In this document: positions 27,696-36,635 of the stretch, one piece after another
How the letters are laid out: the number at the start of each line of letters is the position of its first letter
Position numbering within the stretch: position 1 is the stretch's first letter
Assembly (NCBI GenBank): GCA_013911885.1
Contig: JACESI010000005.1
Location: forward strand, 86,795-150,794
Length of the DNA stretch: 64,000 nucleotides
Source: Hyphomicrobiales bacterium
GTDB lineage: Bacteria > Pseudomonadota > Alphaproteobacteria > Rhizobiales > JACESI01
Direction of reading: 5' to 3'
Notes under the pieces: model-generated
Database searches by the model: none
Told to the model about the DNA's origin: nothing
What the model saw: the letters and a program-made list of their open reading frames with translations, nothing else
Program-made: the position numbers and the translations under genes

Positions 27696-27746
27696 ACTCT
27701 GAATTTATGATAGTATGAGTCTCATTTATTAAATTTCAATTTCCTC

Positions 27747-27778
27747 TGTGGTTCTATCATTCAAGTCATCTGGTCCTA
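27747..27778 (+). promoter_or_regulatory. Candidate TauR operator upstream of xsc
   Basis: Two direct repeats, TGTGGTTCTA at 27747-27756 and TCTGGTCCTA at 27769-27778, are 22 bp apart, two helical turns, about 135 bp before xsc. The second is identical to a site upstream of tpa read in the direction of that gene. MocR-type regulators commonly bind such direct repeats, and a CTGGAC-type repeat has been described for TauR of Rhodobacter (from memory). Confidence 0.6.
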
Positions 27779-27913
27779 ACGGGATCGACAGATTTGCCGC
27801 TTTCGTCTTTGGGATTTTGGATTGTTTGAAGTGCAATCAGCGCGTTATGTTTGAAGCCATGCGGGAATCCTCAGACGGTGTTCCAGACAGGCGGCTAGGG
27901 AAGGAAACTGATC

Positions 27914-29692
27914 ATGAAAATGACCACTGAAGAAGCTTTTGTCAAAGTCCTCCAGATGCATGGTATCGAACATGCCTTCGGAATTATCGGTTCGGCGATG
28001 ATGCCTATTTCGGATCTCTTTCCGGCAGCAGGGATTAAGTTCTGGGACTGTGCGCATGAATGCAATGCCGGGATGATGGCTGACGGTTACACCCGCGCTT
28101 CCGGCAAGATGTCGATGATGGTGGCGCAGAACGGCCCCGGCATTACCAATTTCGTGACACCGGTCAAGACCGCTTACTGGAACCATACGCCGCTTCTTCT
28201 CGTCACGCCGCAGGCTGCGAACAAGACCATCGGGCAGGGCGGATTTCAGGAGATCGAGCAGATGAAACTGTTCGAGGACATGGTCTGCTATCAGGAAGAG
28301 GTGCGCGACCCCTCGCGCATGGCCGAAGTTCTTAACCGGGTAATCGAAAAAGCATGGCGCGGTTGCGGTCCGGCGCAGATCAACATTCCGCGCGATTACT
28401 GGACCCAGGTGATCGACATCGAACTGCCGCAGATCGTTCGCCTTGAGCTGCCGCGCGGCGGCGAGGCGGCGATTGCCGAGGCGGCGAGCCTTCTGTCGGC
28501 TGCAAAATTTCCAGTCATTCTGAATGGCGCGGGCGTTGTGATCGGCGGCGCGATCCCGGCCTCTGCCGCTCTTGCCGAAAAGCTCTCTGCCCCTGTCTGC
28601 TGTGGCTATCAGCATAATGATGCCTTTCCCGGAAGCCACCCGCTTTCCGTTGGTCCGCTCGGCTACAACGGTTCAAAGGCGGCAATGGAACTCATCGCTA
28701 AGGCGGATGTTGTGCTTGCGCTTGGCACAAGGCTCAATCCATTCTCGACCCTGCCCGGCTATGGCATCGATTATTGGCCGAAAGAGGCAAAGATCATTCA
28801 GGTCGATATCAATTCCGACCGGATCGGGCTTACAAAGAAAGTCACGATCGGCATTCAAGGCGATGCCAAGGCGGTTGCCCAACAGATCCTTGCCAAGCTT
28901 TCGCCTGCGGCTGGAAATGCCGGTCGTACGGAGCGTGAAGCGCTGATCCACCAGACAAAATCAGCCTGGCTCCAGCAATTGTCGTCGATGGATCATGAAG
29001 ACGACGATCCCGGCACAACATGGAACGAGCGCGCGCGCCGTCGCGAACCCGACCGCATGAGCCCGCGCATGGCCTGGCGCGCTATCCAGGCGGCACTTCC
29101 GAAAGATGCGATCATCTCGTCCGATATCGGCAATAATTGCGCGATCGGTAATGCCTATCCAACTTTTGAAGAAGGCCGGAAATATCTGGCGCCGGGCCTT
29201 TTCGGTCCCTGCGGCTACGGCCTTCCGGCAATTTGCGGCGCCAAGATCGGTCGTCCCGATGTGCCGGTTGTGGGCTTTGCCGGGGACGGTGCCTTCGGGA
29301 TCTCGATGAACGAGATGACCGCCGTCGGTCGCAATGACTGGCCGCCGATCACCATGGTGATTTTCCGCAATTACCAGTGGGGTGCGGAAAAGCGCAATAC
29401 GACCTTGTGGTTTGATGATAACTTCGTTGGTACGGAACTCAATCTGGGTGTCAATTATGCGAAGATTGCGGATGCCTGCGGCCTTCGCGGCATTCAGGTT
29501 CGCACCATGAGCGAATTGACCGAAGCGCTCAATGAGGCGGTGCATGCCCAGATGAACAAGGGCGAGACGATTTTCATCGAATGTGTCCTCAATCAGGAGC
29601 TCGGAGAGCCATTCCGCCGCGATGCCATGAAAAAACCCGTATCCGTTGCCGGGATCAATCCTTCCGACATGCGCCCGCAGGCGGGCGCCTGA
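27914..29692 (+). CDS. xsc: Sulfoacetaldehyde acetyltransferase
   Basis: A 592-residue ThDP enzyme that converts sulfoacetaldehyde and phosphate into acetyl phosphate and sulfite, the key desulfonation step of taurine degradation. The N-terminal pyrimidine-binding domain has the catalytic Glu in CAHECNAGMMADGYTR, and the diphosphate motif is GFAGDGAFGISMNEM. The segment NYQWGAEKRNTTLWFDDNF is typical of Xsc and absent from acetolactate synthases. A GGAAGGAA ribosome-binding site precedes the start. It is followed after 14 bp by pta. Confidence 0.97.
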   Translation: MKMTTEEAFVKVLQMHGIEHAFGIIGSAMMPISDLFPAAGIKFWDCAHECNAGMMADGYTRASGKMSMMVAQNGPGITNFVTPVKTAYWNHTPLLLVTPQAANKTIGQGGFQEIEQMKLFEDMVCYQEEVRDPSRMAEVLNRVIEKAWRGCGPAQINIPRDYWTQVIDIELPQIVRLELPRGGEAAIAEAASLLSAAKFPVILNGAGVVIGGAIPASAALAEKLSAPVCCGYQHNDAFPGSHPLSVGPLGYNGSKAAMELIAKADVVLALGTRLNPFSTLPGYGIDYWPKEAKIIQVDINSDRIGLTKKVTIGIQGDAKAVAQQILAKLSPAAGNAGRTEREALIHQTKSAWLQQLSSMDHEDDDPGTTWNERARRREPDRMSPRMAWRAIQAALPKDAIISSDIGNNCAIGNAYPTFEEGRKYLAPGLFGPCGYGLPAICGAKIGRPDVPVVGFAGDGAFGISMNEMTAVGRNDWPPITMVIFRNYQWGAEKRNTTLWFDDNFVGTELNLGVNYAKIADACGLRGIQVRTMSELTEALNEAVHAQMNKGETIFIECVLNQELGEPFRRDAMKKPVSVAGINPSDMRPQAGA

Positions 29693-29706
29693 GGCACGGG
29701 CGGGCC

Positions 29707-30702
29707 GTGAGCGACATTCTCGATGCGATAAAGGCTGAGGCACGAAAAAAACGTCGCCACATCGTTTTGCCTGAAGGGCATGATCCGCGCATTCAGGCCG
29801 GTGGTGTGAGGGCGCAGGCCGACGGTCTTGCGCGCATCACCTTTCTTGGCGAAATAAGCGCTATCGCAAGCGATCTCAAAGCCGCTGGCGAAGACCCGCA
29901 GACTTTCTGCCTGATCGATCCGGCAAGGGCGGATGTAAGCACATTTGCGAGCAGCTATCATGCTCTGCGCCGCCACAAGGGTGTCAGCGAGGGCGAGGCG
30001 GCTCTGGCGGTTCGTGATCCGCTCACCTATGCCGCAATGATGGTGCGGCTGGGCGTGGCGGACGGCACCGTTGCCGGCGCTGTTGCGACCACCGCCGATA
30101 CGGTACGCACGGCGTTTCAGGTGATCGGCCCGGCGAAAGGCGCGGGCATCGTCTCCAGCGCTTTCCTGATGATTTGCAAGGGCCATCATTTCCCGAAGGA
30201 AGGCACGTTTCTGTTCGCCGACTGCGCCTTGATCGTGGAGCCGAGTGCGGAGGAACTGGCAGAAATCGCGATGGCGACCGCCGAGACCTACCGGCGCTTC
30301 ATTGGTGGGGAACCGCGCGTTGCGATGCTGAGTTTTTCAACCGCGGGCAGTGCCAATCATCCGCATGTCGACCGGGTACGTGAGGCTGTCAGGCTGGTTC
30401 GCGCCCGCCGCCCCGACATCGTCATCGAGGGGGATATCCAGTTCGATGCCGCTTTCGTTCCGGCCATCGCCGGGCGCAAGCTGAAAGGCAGTCCGCTTCA
30501 GGGCGATGCGAATGTGTTCGTCTTCCCGAATCTCGAGGCCGGCAATATCGGCTACAAGATTGCCGAAAGGCTCGGTGGCGCGGTTGCCGTAGGACCGGTT
30601 CTTCAGGGGCTTTCCAAGCCTGCGAACGACCTTTCGCGCGGATGCAGTGCCAATGACATTTACGACCTGATCGCCATCACCGCCGTGCAGGCCGGGCACT
30701 GA
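29707..30702 (+). CDS. pta: Phosphate acetyltransferase
   Basis: About 331 residues, the compact type of phosphotransacetylase, converting the acetyl phosphate made by Xsc into acetyl-CoA. The ends are family-typical: RRHIVLPEGHDPRI at the N-terminus and QGLSKPANDLSRGCSANDIY with GPVLQGL before it. The start is GTG at 29707, 14 bp after xsc; the frame remains open into xsc but the similarity begins with SDILDAIKAEA. Pairing with xsc is standard for taurine utilisation clusters. Confidence 0.93.
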   Translation: MSDILDAIKAEARKKRRHIVLPEGHDPRIQAGGVRAQADGLARITFLGEISAIASDLKAAGEDPQTFCLIDPARADVSTFASSYHALRRHKGVSEGEAALAVRDPLTYAAMMVRLGVADGTVAGAVATTADTVRTAFQVIGPAKGAGIVSSAFLMICKGHHFPKEGTFLFADCALIVEPSAEELAEIAMATAETYRRFIGGEPRVAMLSFSTAGSANHPHVDRVREAVRLVRARRPDIVIEGDIQFDAAFVPAIAGRKLKGSPLQGDANVFVFPNLEAGNIGYKIAERLGGAVAVGPVLQGLSKPANDLSRGCSANDIYDLIAITAVQAGH

Positions 30703-30756
30703 GCGCACCGCGCTGAGGCGCATTGCGACCCGAACTGCGTTGGGCAGCGTTGCCTT

Positions 30757-33201
30757 TCAGGCCCGCGCGCGCTCCGATTTCGGGTCATAAAGCGGGGTGA
30801 GGGATGCCCGCGCGCCAACCCGTCTTCCGGCGATTTCGATTTCATAGCGCGAGGCCAGCACCGCTTCCGCGCTTTCGCCCTTGCAGGGCACATAGCCAAG
30901 GCCGACTGCCGCCCCGAGTGTGTGACCATAAGCGCCCGAGGTGAGATGCGAGACGATCCTGCCGTCGCGGATGACTGGTTCGTTGTGATAAAGCAGCGGT
31001 TCCGGCTCTTCGAGCAGAAACTGGACGAGGCGCAGCGCAAGCCCGTCCGCGCGTTTGCGCAAAACTGCTTCTCTGCCGACAAAAGCCGGCTTGCCTGTCT
31101 TGACCGCAAAGCCGAGCCCGGCTTCGAGTACATGATCCTCGCTGGTAATGTCATGGCCGAAATGGCGATAGGCTTTCTCGATCCGGCAACTGTCCATCAT
31201 GTGCATGCCGCAGAGTTTAAGGCCAAAATTTTCGCCTGCGGCATGAAGCGTCTCAAAGACGTGGACGGCCATGTCGGTCGGGATATAGATCTCCCAGCCA
31301 AGTTCGCCCACATAGGTGACCCGGTGGGCGCGGGCAAGGCCCATGCCGAGTTCAATCTCCCGTGCGGTGCCAAAGGGGTGGGCGTCATTCGACCAGTCAT
31401 GCGGCGAGACCTCTTGCAGGAGGTCGCGTGCTTTCGGCCCCATGACCGCGAGCACGGCCTGCGATGATGTGACATCGACGAGGACCACCGCCCGATCGCC
31501 CCTGTGGCGGTTCAGCCAGGACAGGTCGCGCGGCAGTGTTGCCGCCGGGGTGACAATCAGAAAGGCTCTTTGCGAAAGCCGGGTGACGGTGACATCGGCC
31601 TCGATCCCGCCACGCTCGTTCAGAAATTGCGTATAGACGATCCGGCCGGGCTCGACGGCGATATCGTTGCCGCAAACGTGGTTAAGGAAGGATTCCGCAT
31701 CCGGGCCTTCGACGCGGATTTTGCCGAAAGAGGACATGTCGTAAAGACCGACATGATTGCGTATGGCATGGTGCTCGTCGGCGCTGTTTTGAAACCAGTT
31801 CTGGCGGCCCCAGGAATAGCGGTATTCGCGCGGCTCACCCTCTCTTGCAAACCAGTTCGCGCGCTCCCAGCCGGCTACCTCGCCAAACACCGCGCCTTTC
31901 GATTCAAGCGCTGCATGAAATGGCGAGCGGCGGATCCCGCGGGCGGTCGCCATCTGGCGGTAGGGGAAGTGATCTGCATAAAGTAGACCGAGTGTTTCCT
32001 TTGAACGTTCAAAGAGATACGTCTTGTTCTTCTGAAAGGGCTGCATCCGTTTGATGTCCACATCCGAGAGATCGAATGGCGGATGGCCCTCGTCCATCCA
32101 GTGAGCAAGGGCCATGCCCGCGCCGCCGGAAGATTGGATGCCGATCGAGTTGAACCCGGCGCAGACATAGAAGTTTTGAAGGTCCGGCGCCTCGCCGAGA
32201 TGATAGGCATCATCGGGTGTAAAACTCTCCGGCCCGTTGAAAAAGGTGTGAATGCCGGTCTCTGCAAGGATAGGAAAGCGTTTCACGGCGTCGGCAAGGA
32301 TTGGCTCGAAATGGTCGAAATCCTCCGGCAGCTGGTCAAAACAGAAATTCTCGGGGATACCCGCCATGCCCCATGGCTTTGCGACCTTCTCGAAGGCGCC
32401 AAGCAGAATCTTGCCTGCATCCTCCTTGTAATAGGCGCATTCATCCGGCACCCGCAGAACCGGCAGGCGCGGAAGATCGGGGATCGCCTCGGTGACGATA
32501 TAGAAATGTTCGCAAGCATGAAGCGGCACCGAAACACCGGCCATGCGCCCGACTTCATGGCCCCAGAGGCCCGCGCAATTCACGACATGATCTGTGGCGA
32601 TGGTGCCCTGATCTTCCGCGCTCTGCCAGCAGACGCCGCAGACGCGGCCAGCCTTCTTCTGGATAGCGGTCACCTTCACATCCTCAATGATCAGGGCGCC
32701 CCTCATCCGCGCGCCCCTGGCAAGCGCCATGGCGATGTTTGCCGGGTCGCCCTGACCATCGAGCGGTAGATAGACGCCGCCGGCCACATCCTCGATATTG
32801 AGATAGGGATAGCGCGCCTTGATCTCGGTGGGCGAAATCTCCTCGACATCAACCCCGAAAGCACGCGCCATGGAGGCCTGGCGGCGCAGTTCCTCGAGCC
32901 GTTCGCCGGTGAGGGCGGCGCTGATTGAGCCGCAGCGGCGAAAGCCGGTCGCAATCCCGGTTTCAGCTTCAAGGCCGCCATAAAGTTCCTGGCTGTATTT
33001 CGCGAGCTTGGTCATGTTCTTCGTCGCGCGCAACTGCGCGATCAGGCCCGCGGCATGCCATGTGGTGCCGGAGGTGAGTTTTTTGCGCTCCAGAAGGACA
33101 ATATCGCGCCAGCCGAGTTTCGCGAGATGATAGGCAACCGAACATCCGGCAATGCCGCCGCCAATGATGACGGCGCGGGCTTGGGCGGGAACGTCACGCA
33201 T
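30757..33201 (-). CDS. FAD-dependent dimethylglycine/sarcosine dehydrogenase-like protein with GcvT domain
   Basis: An 814-residue protein with an N-terminal DAO-type FAD domain (GGGIAGCSVAYHLAKLGW from residue 14) and a C-terminal aminomethyltransferase (GcvT) domain from about 420, which in relatives passes the methyl carbon to tetrahydrofolate. Residue H49 in TSGTTWHAAG matches the His that holds FAD covalently in dimethylglycine and sarcosine dehydrogenases. Relatives oxidatively demethylate N-methyl amines. It lies downstream of tpa on the same strand, so a role in demethylating an N-methylated taurine is an attractive inference; dimethylglycine or sarcosine are alternatives. Confidence 0.85.
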   Translation of the reverse strand: MRDVPAQARAVIIGGGIAGCSVAYHLAKLGWRDIVLLERKKLTSGTTWHAAGLIAQLRATKNMTKLAKYSQELYGGLEAETGIATGFRRCGSISAALTGERLEELRRQASMARAFGVDVEEISPTEIKARYPYLNIEDVAGGVYLPLDGQGDPANIAMALARGARMRGALIIEDVKVTAIQKKAGRVCGVCWQSAEDQGTIATDHVVNCAGLWGHEVGRMAGVSVPLHACEHFYIVTEAIPDLPRLPVLRVPDECAYYKEDAGKILLGAFEKVAKPWGMAGIPENFCFDQLPEDFDHFEPILADAVKRFPILAETGIHTFFNGPESFTPDDAYHLGEAPDLQNFYVCAGFNSIGIQSSGGAGMALAHWMDEGHPPFDLSDVDIKRMQPFQKNKTYLFERSKETLGLLYADHFPYRQMATARGIRRSPFHAALESKGAVFGEVAGWERANWFAREGEPREYRYSWGRQNWFQNSADEHHAIRNHVGLYDMSSFGKIRVEGPDAESFLNHVCGNDIAVEPGRIVYTQFLNERGGIEADVTVTRLSQRAFLIVTPAATLPRDLSWLNRHRGDRAVVLVDVTSSQAVLAVMGPKARDLLQEVSPHDWSNDAHPFGTAREIELGMGLARAHRVTYVGELGWEIYIPTDMAVHVFETLHAAGENFGLKLCGMHMMDSCRIEKAYRHFGHDITSEDHVLEAGLGFAVKTGKPAFVGREAVLRKRADGLALRLVQFLLEEPEPLLYHNEPVIRDGRIVSHLTSGAYGHTLGAAVGLGYVPCKGESAEAVLASRYEIEIAGRRVGARASLTPLYDPKSERARA

Positions 33202-33233
33202 GATGCGCTTCCTTTAATCAAGCAAGAGCGAAT

Positions 33234-33263
33234 AAAAATGCCGGGTCGTTGCGACGACCCGGC
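33234..33263 (-). terminator. Intrinsic terminator after tpa
   Basis: A perfect 10-bp stem (GCCGGGTCGT with ACGACCCGGC, 33240-33263) with a 4-base loop is followed on the minus strand by ATTTTT. It lies between tpa and the FAD-dehydrogenase gene, so it would reduce read-through from tpa into that gene. Confidence 0.75.
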
Positions 33264-33312
33264 TTCGTATTGATCTGGTTGCAAAAAGCCACAACCGATT
33301 GCTTTCAATGGG

Positions 33313-34650
33313 TCAGTGTGCCGAAAGTGTTTTGCGGAAGACGTCAATGATGCGGTCGATGTCGGCCCTGGTCGCGATCAGTGATGGCGCGACGATGGCG
33401 GTGTCGCCGGTAAATTTGCAGTGCGCGCCGTGCCAGAACAGTTCGGTCTGGAGTTTCATGCCGCGCGCGCCGGGTTTGCCTTCCAGCGGATGGACCTCGA
33501 TACCGGCCATGAGGCCGATCCCGCGCAGATCGCGGATGATGCCCAAATCTTTCAGCGACCAGATCGCATCGAGGAAATAGTCTTCAAGCTCGGCGGCGCG
33601 GGTGAGAAGGCCCTCGTCTTCATAAATCTGAAGGGTTGCAAGACCGGCGGCACAGGCGGCGGGGTGCGCCGAATAGGTATAGCCGTGGAACATCTCGATC
33701 GAGCCTTCCGGTGCCGCGTTGGTGATCGTTTCATAGACATGATCGGTCGCGGAAACCGCACCCATCGGGATCGCGCCATTGGTCAGAGCCTTGGCCATGG
33801 TCATGATATCGGGTTTGACCTTGAAACGTTCCGAGGCAAAGGGGGTGCCGAGGCGACCGAAACCGGTGATGACCTCGTCGAAGACCAGAAGAATGCCATG
33901 CTGATCGCAAATCTGGCGGATGCGCTCGAGATAACCTTTCGGCGGAACCAGCGTGCCTGTCGATCCGGCGACCGGCTCAACGAAAACGGCAGCGATGGTC
34001 GAGCCGCCATAGGTTTCGCAATGACGCTGAAGATCATTTGCGAGTTCGGCGCCGTGTTCCGGCTGGCCCTTGACGAAAAGATCCTCCTGCGTCCATGTGT
34101 GGCGCATCATGACCACGTTCGGCATCACGACCGGGAAGGTTTCGCGGTTACGCACCATGCCGGCAAGCGATACGCCGCCGATATTGACACCGTGATAGGC
34201 GCGCTCGCGCGATACGAAGCGGATGCGCTGGCCTTGGCCGCGGGCACGGTGGTAGACCATGACCATTTTCAGCGCGGTTTCAATCGCTTCCGAACCGGAA
34301 TTGACGAAGAAAGTATGGCTGAAATCCTCAGGCAGGATCTTTTCGAGCTTGGCGGCAAGCGCAAAGGAGGTCGGCTGGCCGAGCTGGAACGGCGCGGTAT
34401 AATCGTTCTGCTTCATCTGGGCATAGACGGCATCGGCGATTTCCATGCGGCCATGACCGGCGGCGACATTGAACAGACCCGAGGAGGCGTCGATGAGTTC
34501 GTCGCCGTTCTGGTTCCAAAGGCGCATGCCTTCGCTCTTGACGATCAGGCGTGGTGCGGCCTTGAAATCACGGTTGTTGGTGAACGGCATCCAGTGCTGT
34601 TCCAGCGAGTTCGTGGCGAATTTTTCAAGCGGTTTTGCGAACATGTTCAT
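33313..34650 (-). CDS. tpa: Taurine-pyruvate aminotransferase (class III omega-aminotransferase)
   Basis: About 445 residues, PLP-dependent class III. It transfers the amino group of taurine to pyruvate, giving sulfoacetaldehyde and alanine. The N-terminal LEQHWMPFTNNRDFK and SGLFNVAAGHGRMEIADAV are typical of omega/beta-alanine-pyruvate aminotransferases, and the PLP lysine is in MTMAKALTNGAIPMGAV with DEVITGFGRLG ahead of it. Sequence alone leaves beta-alanine as an alternative amino donor; the taurine role follows from tauR, tauABC and xsc. I start at 34650 (MNMFAKPLE); the frame is open to 34776 but lacks similarity there. It is divergent from tauR. Confidence 0.82.
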   Translation of the reverse strand: MNMFAKPLEKFATNSLEQHWMPFTNNRDFKAAPRLIVKSEGMRLWNQNGDELIDASSGLFNVAAGHGRMEIADAVYAQMKQNDYTAPFQLGQPTSFALAAKLEKILPEDFSHTFFVNSGSEAIETALKMVMVYHRARGQGQRIRFVSRERAYHGVNIGGVSLAGMVRNRETFPVVMPNVVMMRHTWTQEDLFVKGQPEHGAELANDLQRHCETYGGSTIAAVFVEPVAGSTGTLVPPKGYLERIRQICDQHGILLVFDEVITGFGRLGTPFASERFKVKPDIMTMAKALTNGAIPMGAVSATDHVYETITNAAPEGSIEMFHGYTYSAHPAACAAGLATLQIYEDEGLLTRAAELEDYFLDAIWSLKDLGIIRDLRGIGLMAGIEVHPLEGKPGARGMKLQTELFWHGAHCKFTGDTAIVAPSLIATRADIDRIIDVFRKTLSAH

Positions 34651-34760
34651 CGCAGATGCTCCGTCGGGCCTCGCGGCCGGTTTTCCCTGCAAGAGAATCC
34701 CTGCACGGTTGTTTCGAGTGAAATGATGGCGCAACCATGTGGTTGTTTCCGATCGCGCGA

Positions 34761-34792
34761 TAGGACCAGATTGCATTTAAGATGGGACCAAT
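34761..34792 (-). promoter_or_regulatory. Candidate TauR operator between tpa and tauR
   Basis: On the minus strand, ATTGGTCCCA and TCTGGTCCTA occur 22 bp apart about 110 bp upstream of tpa. The second is identical to a site before xsc. The pair also lies 50 bp ahead of tauR, so it may serve autoregulation. Confidence 0.65.
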
Positions 34793-34842
34793 TTAGGTTT
34801 GATCGTGAGCCCATTTCCCCGGCAGTATAGGCTTTAATCGCC

Positions 34843-36330
34843 ATGCGTTACAGTCTTTTCCATATCGAACGCGAAAAACCCCTGACATTGCAGGCGCAAA
34901 TTCGCGAAATGCTTGTGGCTGCAATGATGGCGGACCAGCTGCCCGCGAATTCCGCTGTTCCCTCGACGCGGGCCATGGCAAAGCGCCTCAAAGTGTCGCG
35001 CAACACCGTCATGCTTGCCTATCATGCGCTTGCCGCCGACGGTTATCTGACGGCGCGGGAGCGCTCGGGATTTTATGTCTCTGAGGCGGCGCGCGCGGTG
35101 GTCACGACGCCAACCGCGAAACGGCTTGTTCCGGACGGTGCGGCGAGGCCCGTGACGTGGGCCGATAAATTACAGCTCCGCCCTTCACGTCAGAACAATA
35201 TCGTGAAGCCCGGGAACTGGCATGATTATCCCTATCCGTTCATTTACGGTCAGGTCGATGCGCATCTTTTCCCGATCAGCGCCTGGCGTGACTGCATGCG
35301 TCAGTCGATGAGCGTGAAATGGCTCGACGCCTGGACCGATGACCGCTTCAACGCGGATGATCCGATGCTGATCGAGCAGATTCAGCAGCGCATCCTGACC
35401 CGGCGGGGCGTGATGGCGCGACCGGAGGAAATCCTCGTCACGATGGGTGCGCAGAATGCACTCTACATGCTCTCGCATCTTTTGGTGCGGCCGGATACGC
35501 CGGTTGTGGTGGAGGATCCGGGCTATCCGGACCTGCGCAACATGTTCGCGCTTCAGACCCGCGACCTCAGGGCACTGCCGGTGGATCGCGAGGGGCTGGT
35601 GCTTGACGATCTTCGCGACGCAAAAATCGTGTTCACGACGCCGAGCCACCAGTTTCCGACCAGCGTGACCATGAGCATGGCGCGCCGGCTTGCGCTTCTC
35701 GACTGGGCGGAAAAGGCGGATGCAATCCTCATCGAGGATGATTATGAATATGAAACCAATTATCGCGGCGAACCGACACCGGCGCTGAAATCCCTCGACC
35801 GCTCAGGCCGGGTTGTTTATGTCGGCAGTCTGTCGAAGTCGATCATGCCGGGCCTGCGCATGGGCTTTCTTGTCGCCCCTGCCGAGCTGGTTGCGGAATT
35901 GCGGGCGATGCGCCGGCTTATCCTGCGCCATCCGCCCGGCAACAACCAGCGGGTTGTGGCGTTGTTTCTGTCTCTCGGTGGTCATGATGCGCTGATCAAC
36001 CGGCTGCACCGGGCCTATCTCAAGCGGTGGCAGGCGATGGATGCGGCGCTCGAACGGTATTTTCCGGGCTGGGCGGAAGCCCCGGTCTTTGGCGGCACGA
36101 CTTTCTGGTGTCGGGGTCCACAGAATTTCGACGCCGTCGCCCTGAGCCGCGAGGCGCTGAGGCGTGGCGTTGTGATTGAGCAGGGGGATGTCTTTTTCGC
36201 TGATCCCGCAGCGCACCGGAATTATTTTCGTTTGAGCTTTTCCTCGATTGCGGAGGACAAGATCGCTCCCGGCCTTCGACTGCTCGCCGATGCCGCGCAA
36301 TCGATTTTTCCCGGCGGCAAGTTTGGCTAA
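34843..36330 (+). CDS. tauR: Taurine-responsive MocR-family regulator
   Basis: A 495-residue MocR/GntR regulator: a winged helix-turn-helix at about 15-85 (PSTRAMAKRLKVSRNTVMLAYHAL) joined to a domain with the aminotransferase fold. The PLP lysine lies in VGSLSKSIMPGLRMGF, and the Asp contact in LIEDDYEYE is in place. In Rhodobacter TauR is an activator of taurine catabolic genes. Its position divergent from tpa and just before tauABC supports that role here. Candidate sites lie upstream of tpa, xsc and tauA. Confidence 0.88.
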   Translation: MRYSLFHIEREKPLTLQAQIREMLVAAMMADQLPANSAVPSTRAMAKRLKVSRNTVMLAYHALAADGYLTARERSGFYVSEAARAVVTTPTAKRLVPDGAARPVTWADKLQLRPSRQNNIVKPGNWHDYPYPFIYGQVDAHLFPISAWRDCMRQSMSVKWLDAWTDDRFNADDPMLIEQIQQRILTRRGVMARPEEILVTMGAQNALYMLSHLLVRPDTPVVVEDPGYPDLRNMFALQTRDLRALPVDREGLVLDDLRDAKIVFTTPSHQFPTSVTMSMARRLALLDWAEKADAILIEDDYEYETNYRGEPTPALKSLDRSGRVVYVGSLSKSIMPGLRMGFLVAPAELVAELRAMRRLILRHPPGNNQRVVALFLSLGGHDALINRLHRAYLKRWQAMDAALERYFPGWAEAPVFGGTTFWCRGPQNFDAVALSREALRRGVVIEQGDVFFADPAAHRNYFRLSFSSIAEDKIAPGLRLLADAAQSIFPGGKFG

Positions 36331-36635
36331 TAATTACGCATTCGGAAAAAAGCTGCGAAATTAATCATTGAATGGTCATAAAACAACATCTGGCTCCACT
36401 GGGGTTCCTATTCTGGACCTACCGGTGGGGGCCAATTCGGTGTGTGCTGACTCACAGCCGCGTGAGGCAAGCCGCTCATCAGAACAAGGGCAGCATCATG
36501 CACATGCAGGGCAGGGAGAGACGATATCCGGATCAAGACCGGAAAAGTCTTTTGTATCAGCGGTTTCACAGGCCGTTCTGCAAAAGCTTCCCCACCGGCT
36601 CGGGAGACTTCAACAGGGTAAGCAGAGGGAAAAAC
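36331..36635. promoter_or_regulatory. tauR-tauA intergenic region with candidate TauR sites
   Basis: The gap between tauR and tauA holds TCTGGCTCCA at 36389-36398 and TCTGGACCTA at 36412-36421, 23 bp apart, with a further GGTTCCTA half-like element between them. These resemble the xsc and tpa sites. The remaining leader, about 215 bp to the tauA start, has no stop codon in one frame but no credible coding content. A likely tauABC promoter lies near these sites. Confidence 0.5.

Noticed and set aside
36372..36635. Upstream extension of the tauA frame
   Set aside because: It would hide the signal peptide and covers the likely promoter and TauR sites.
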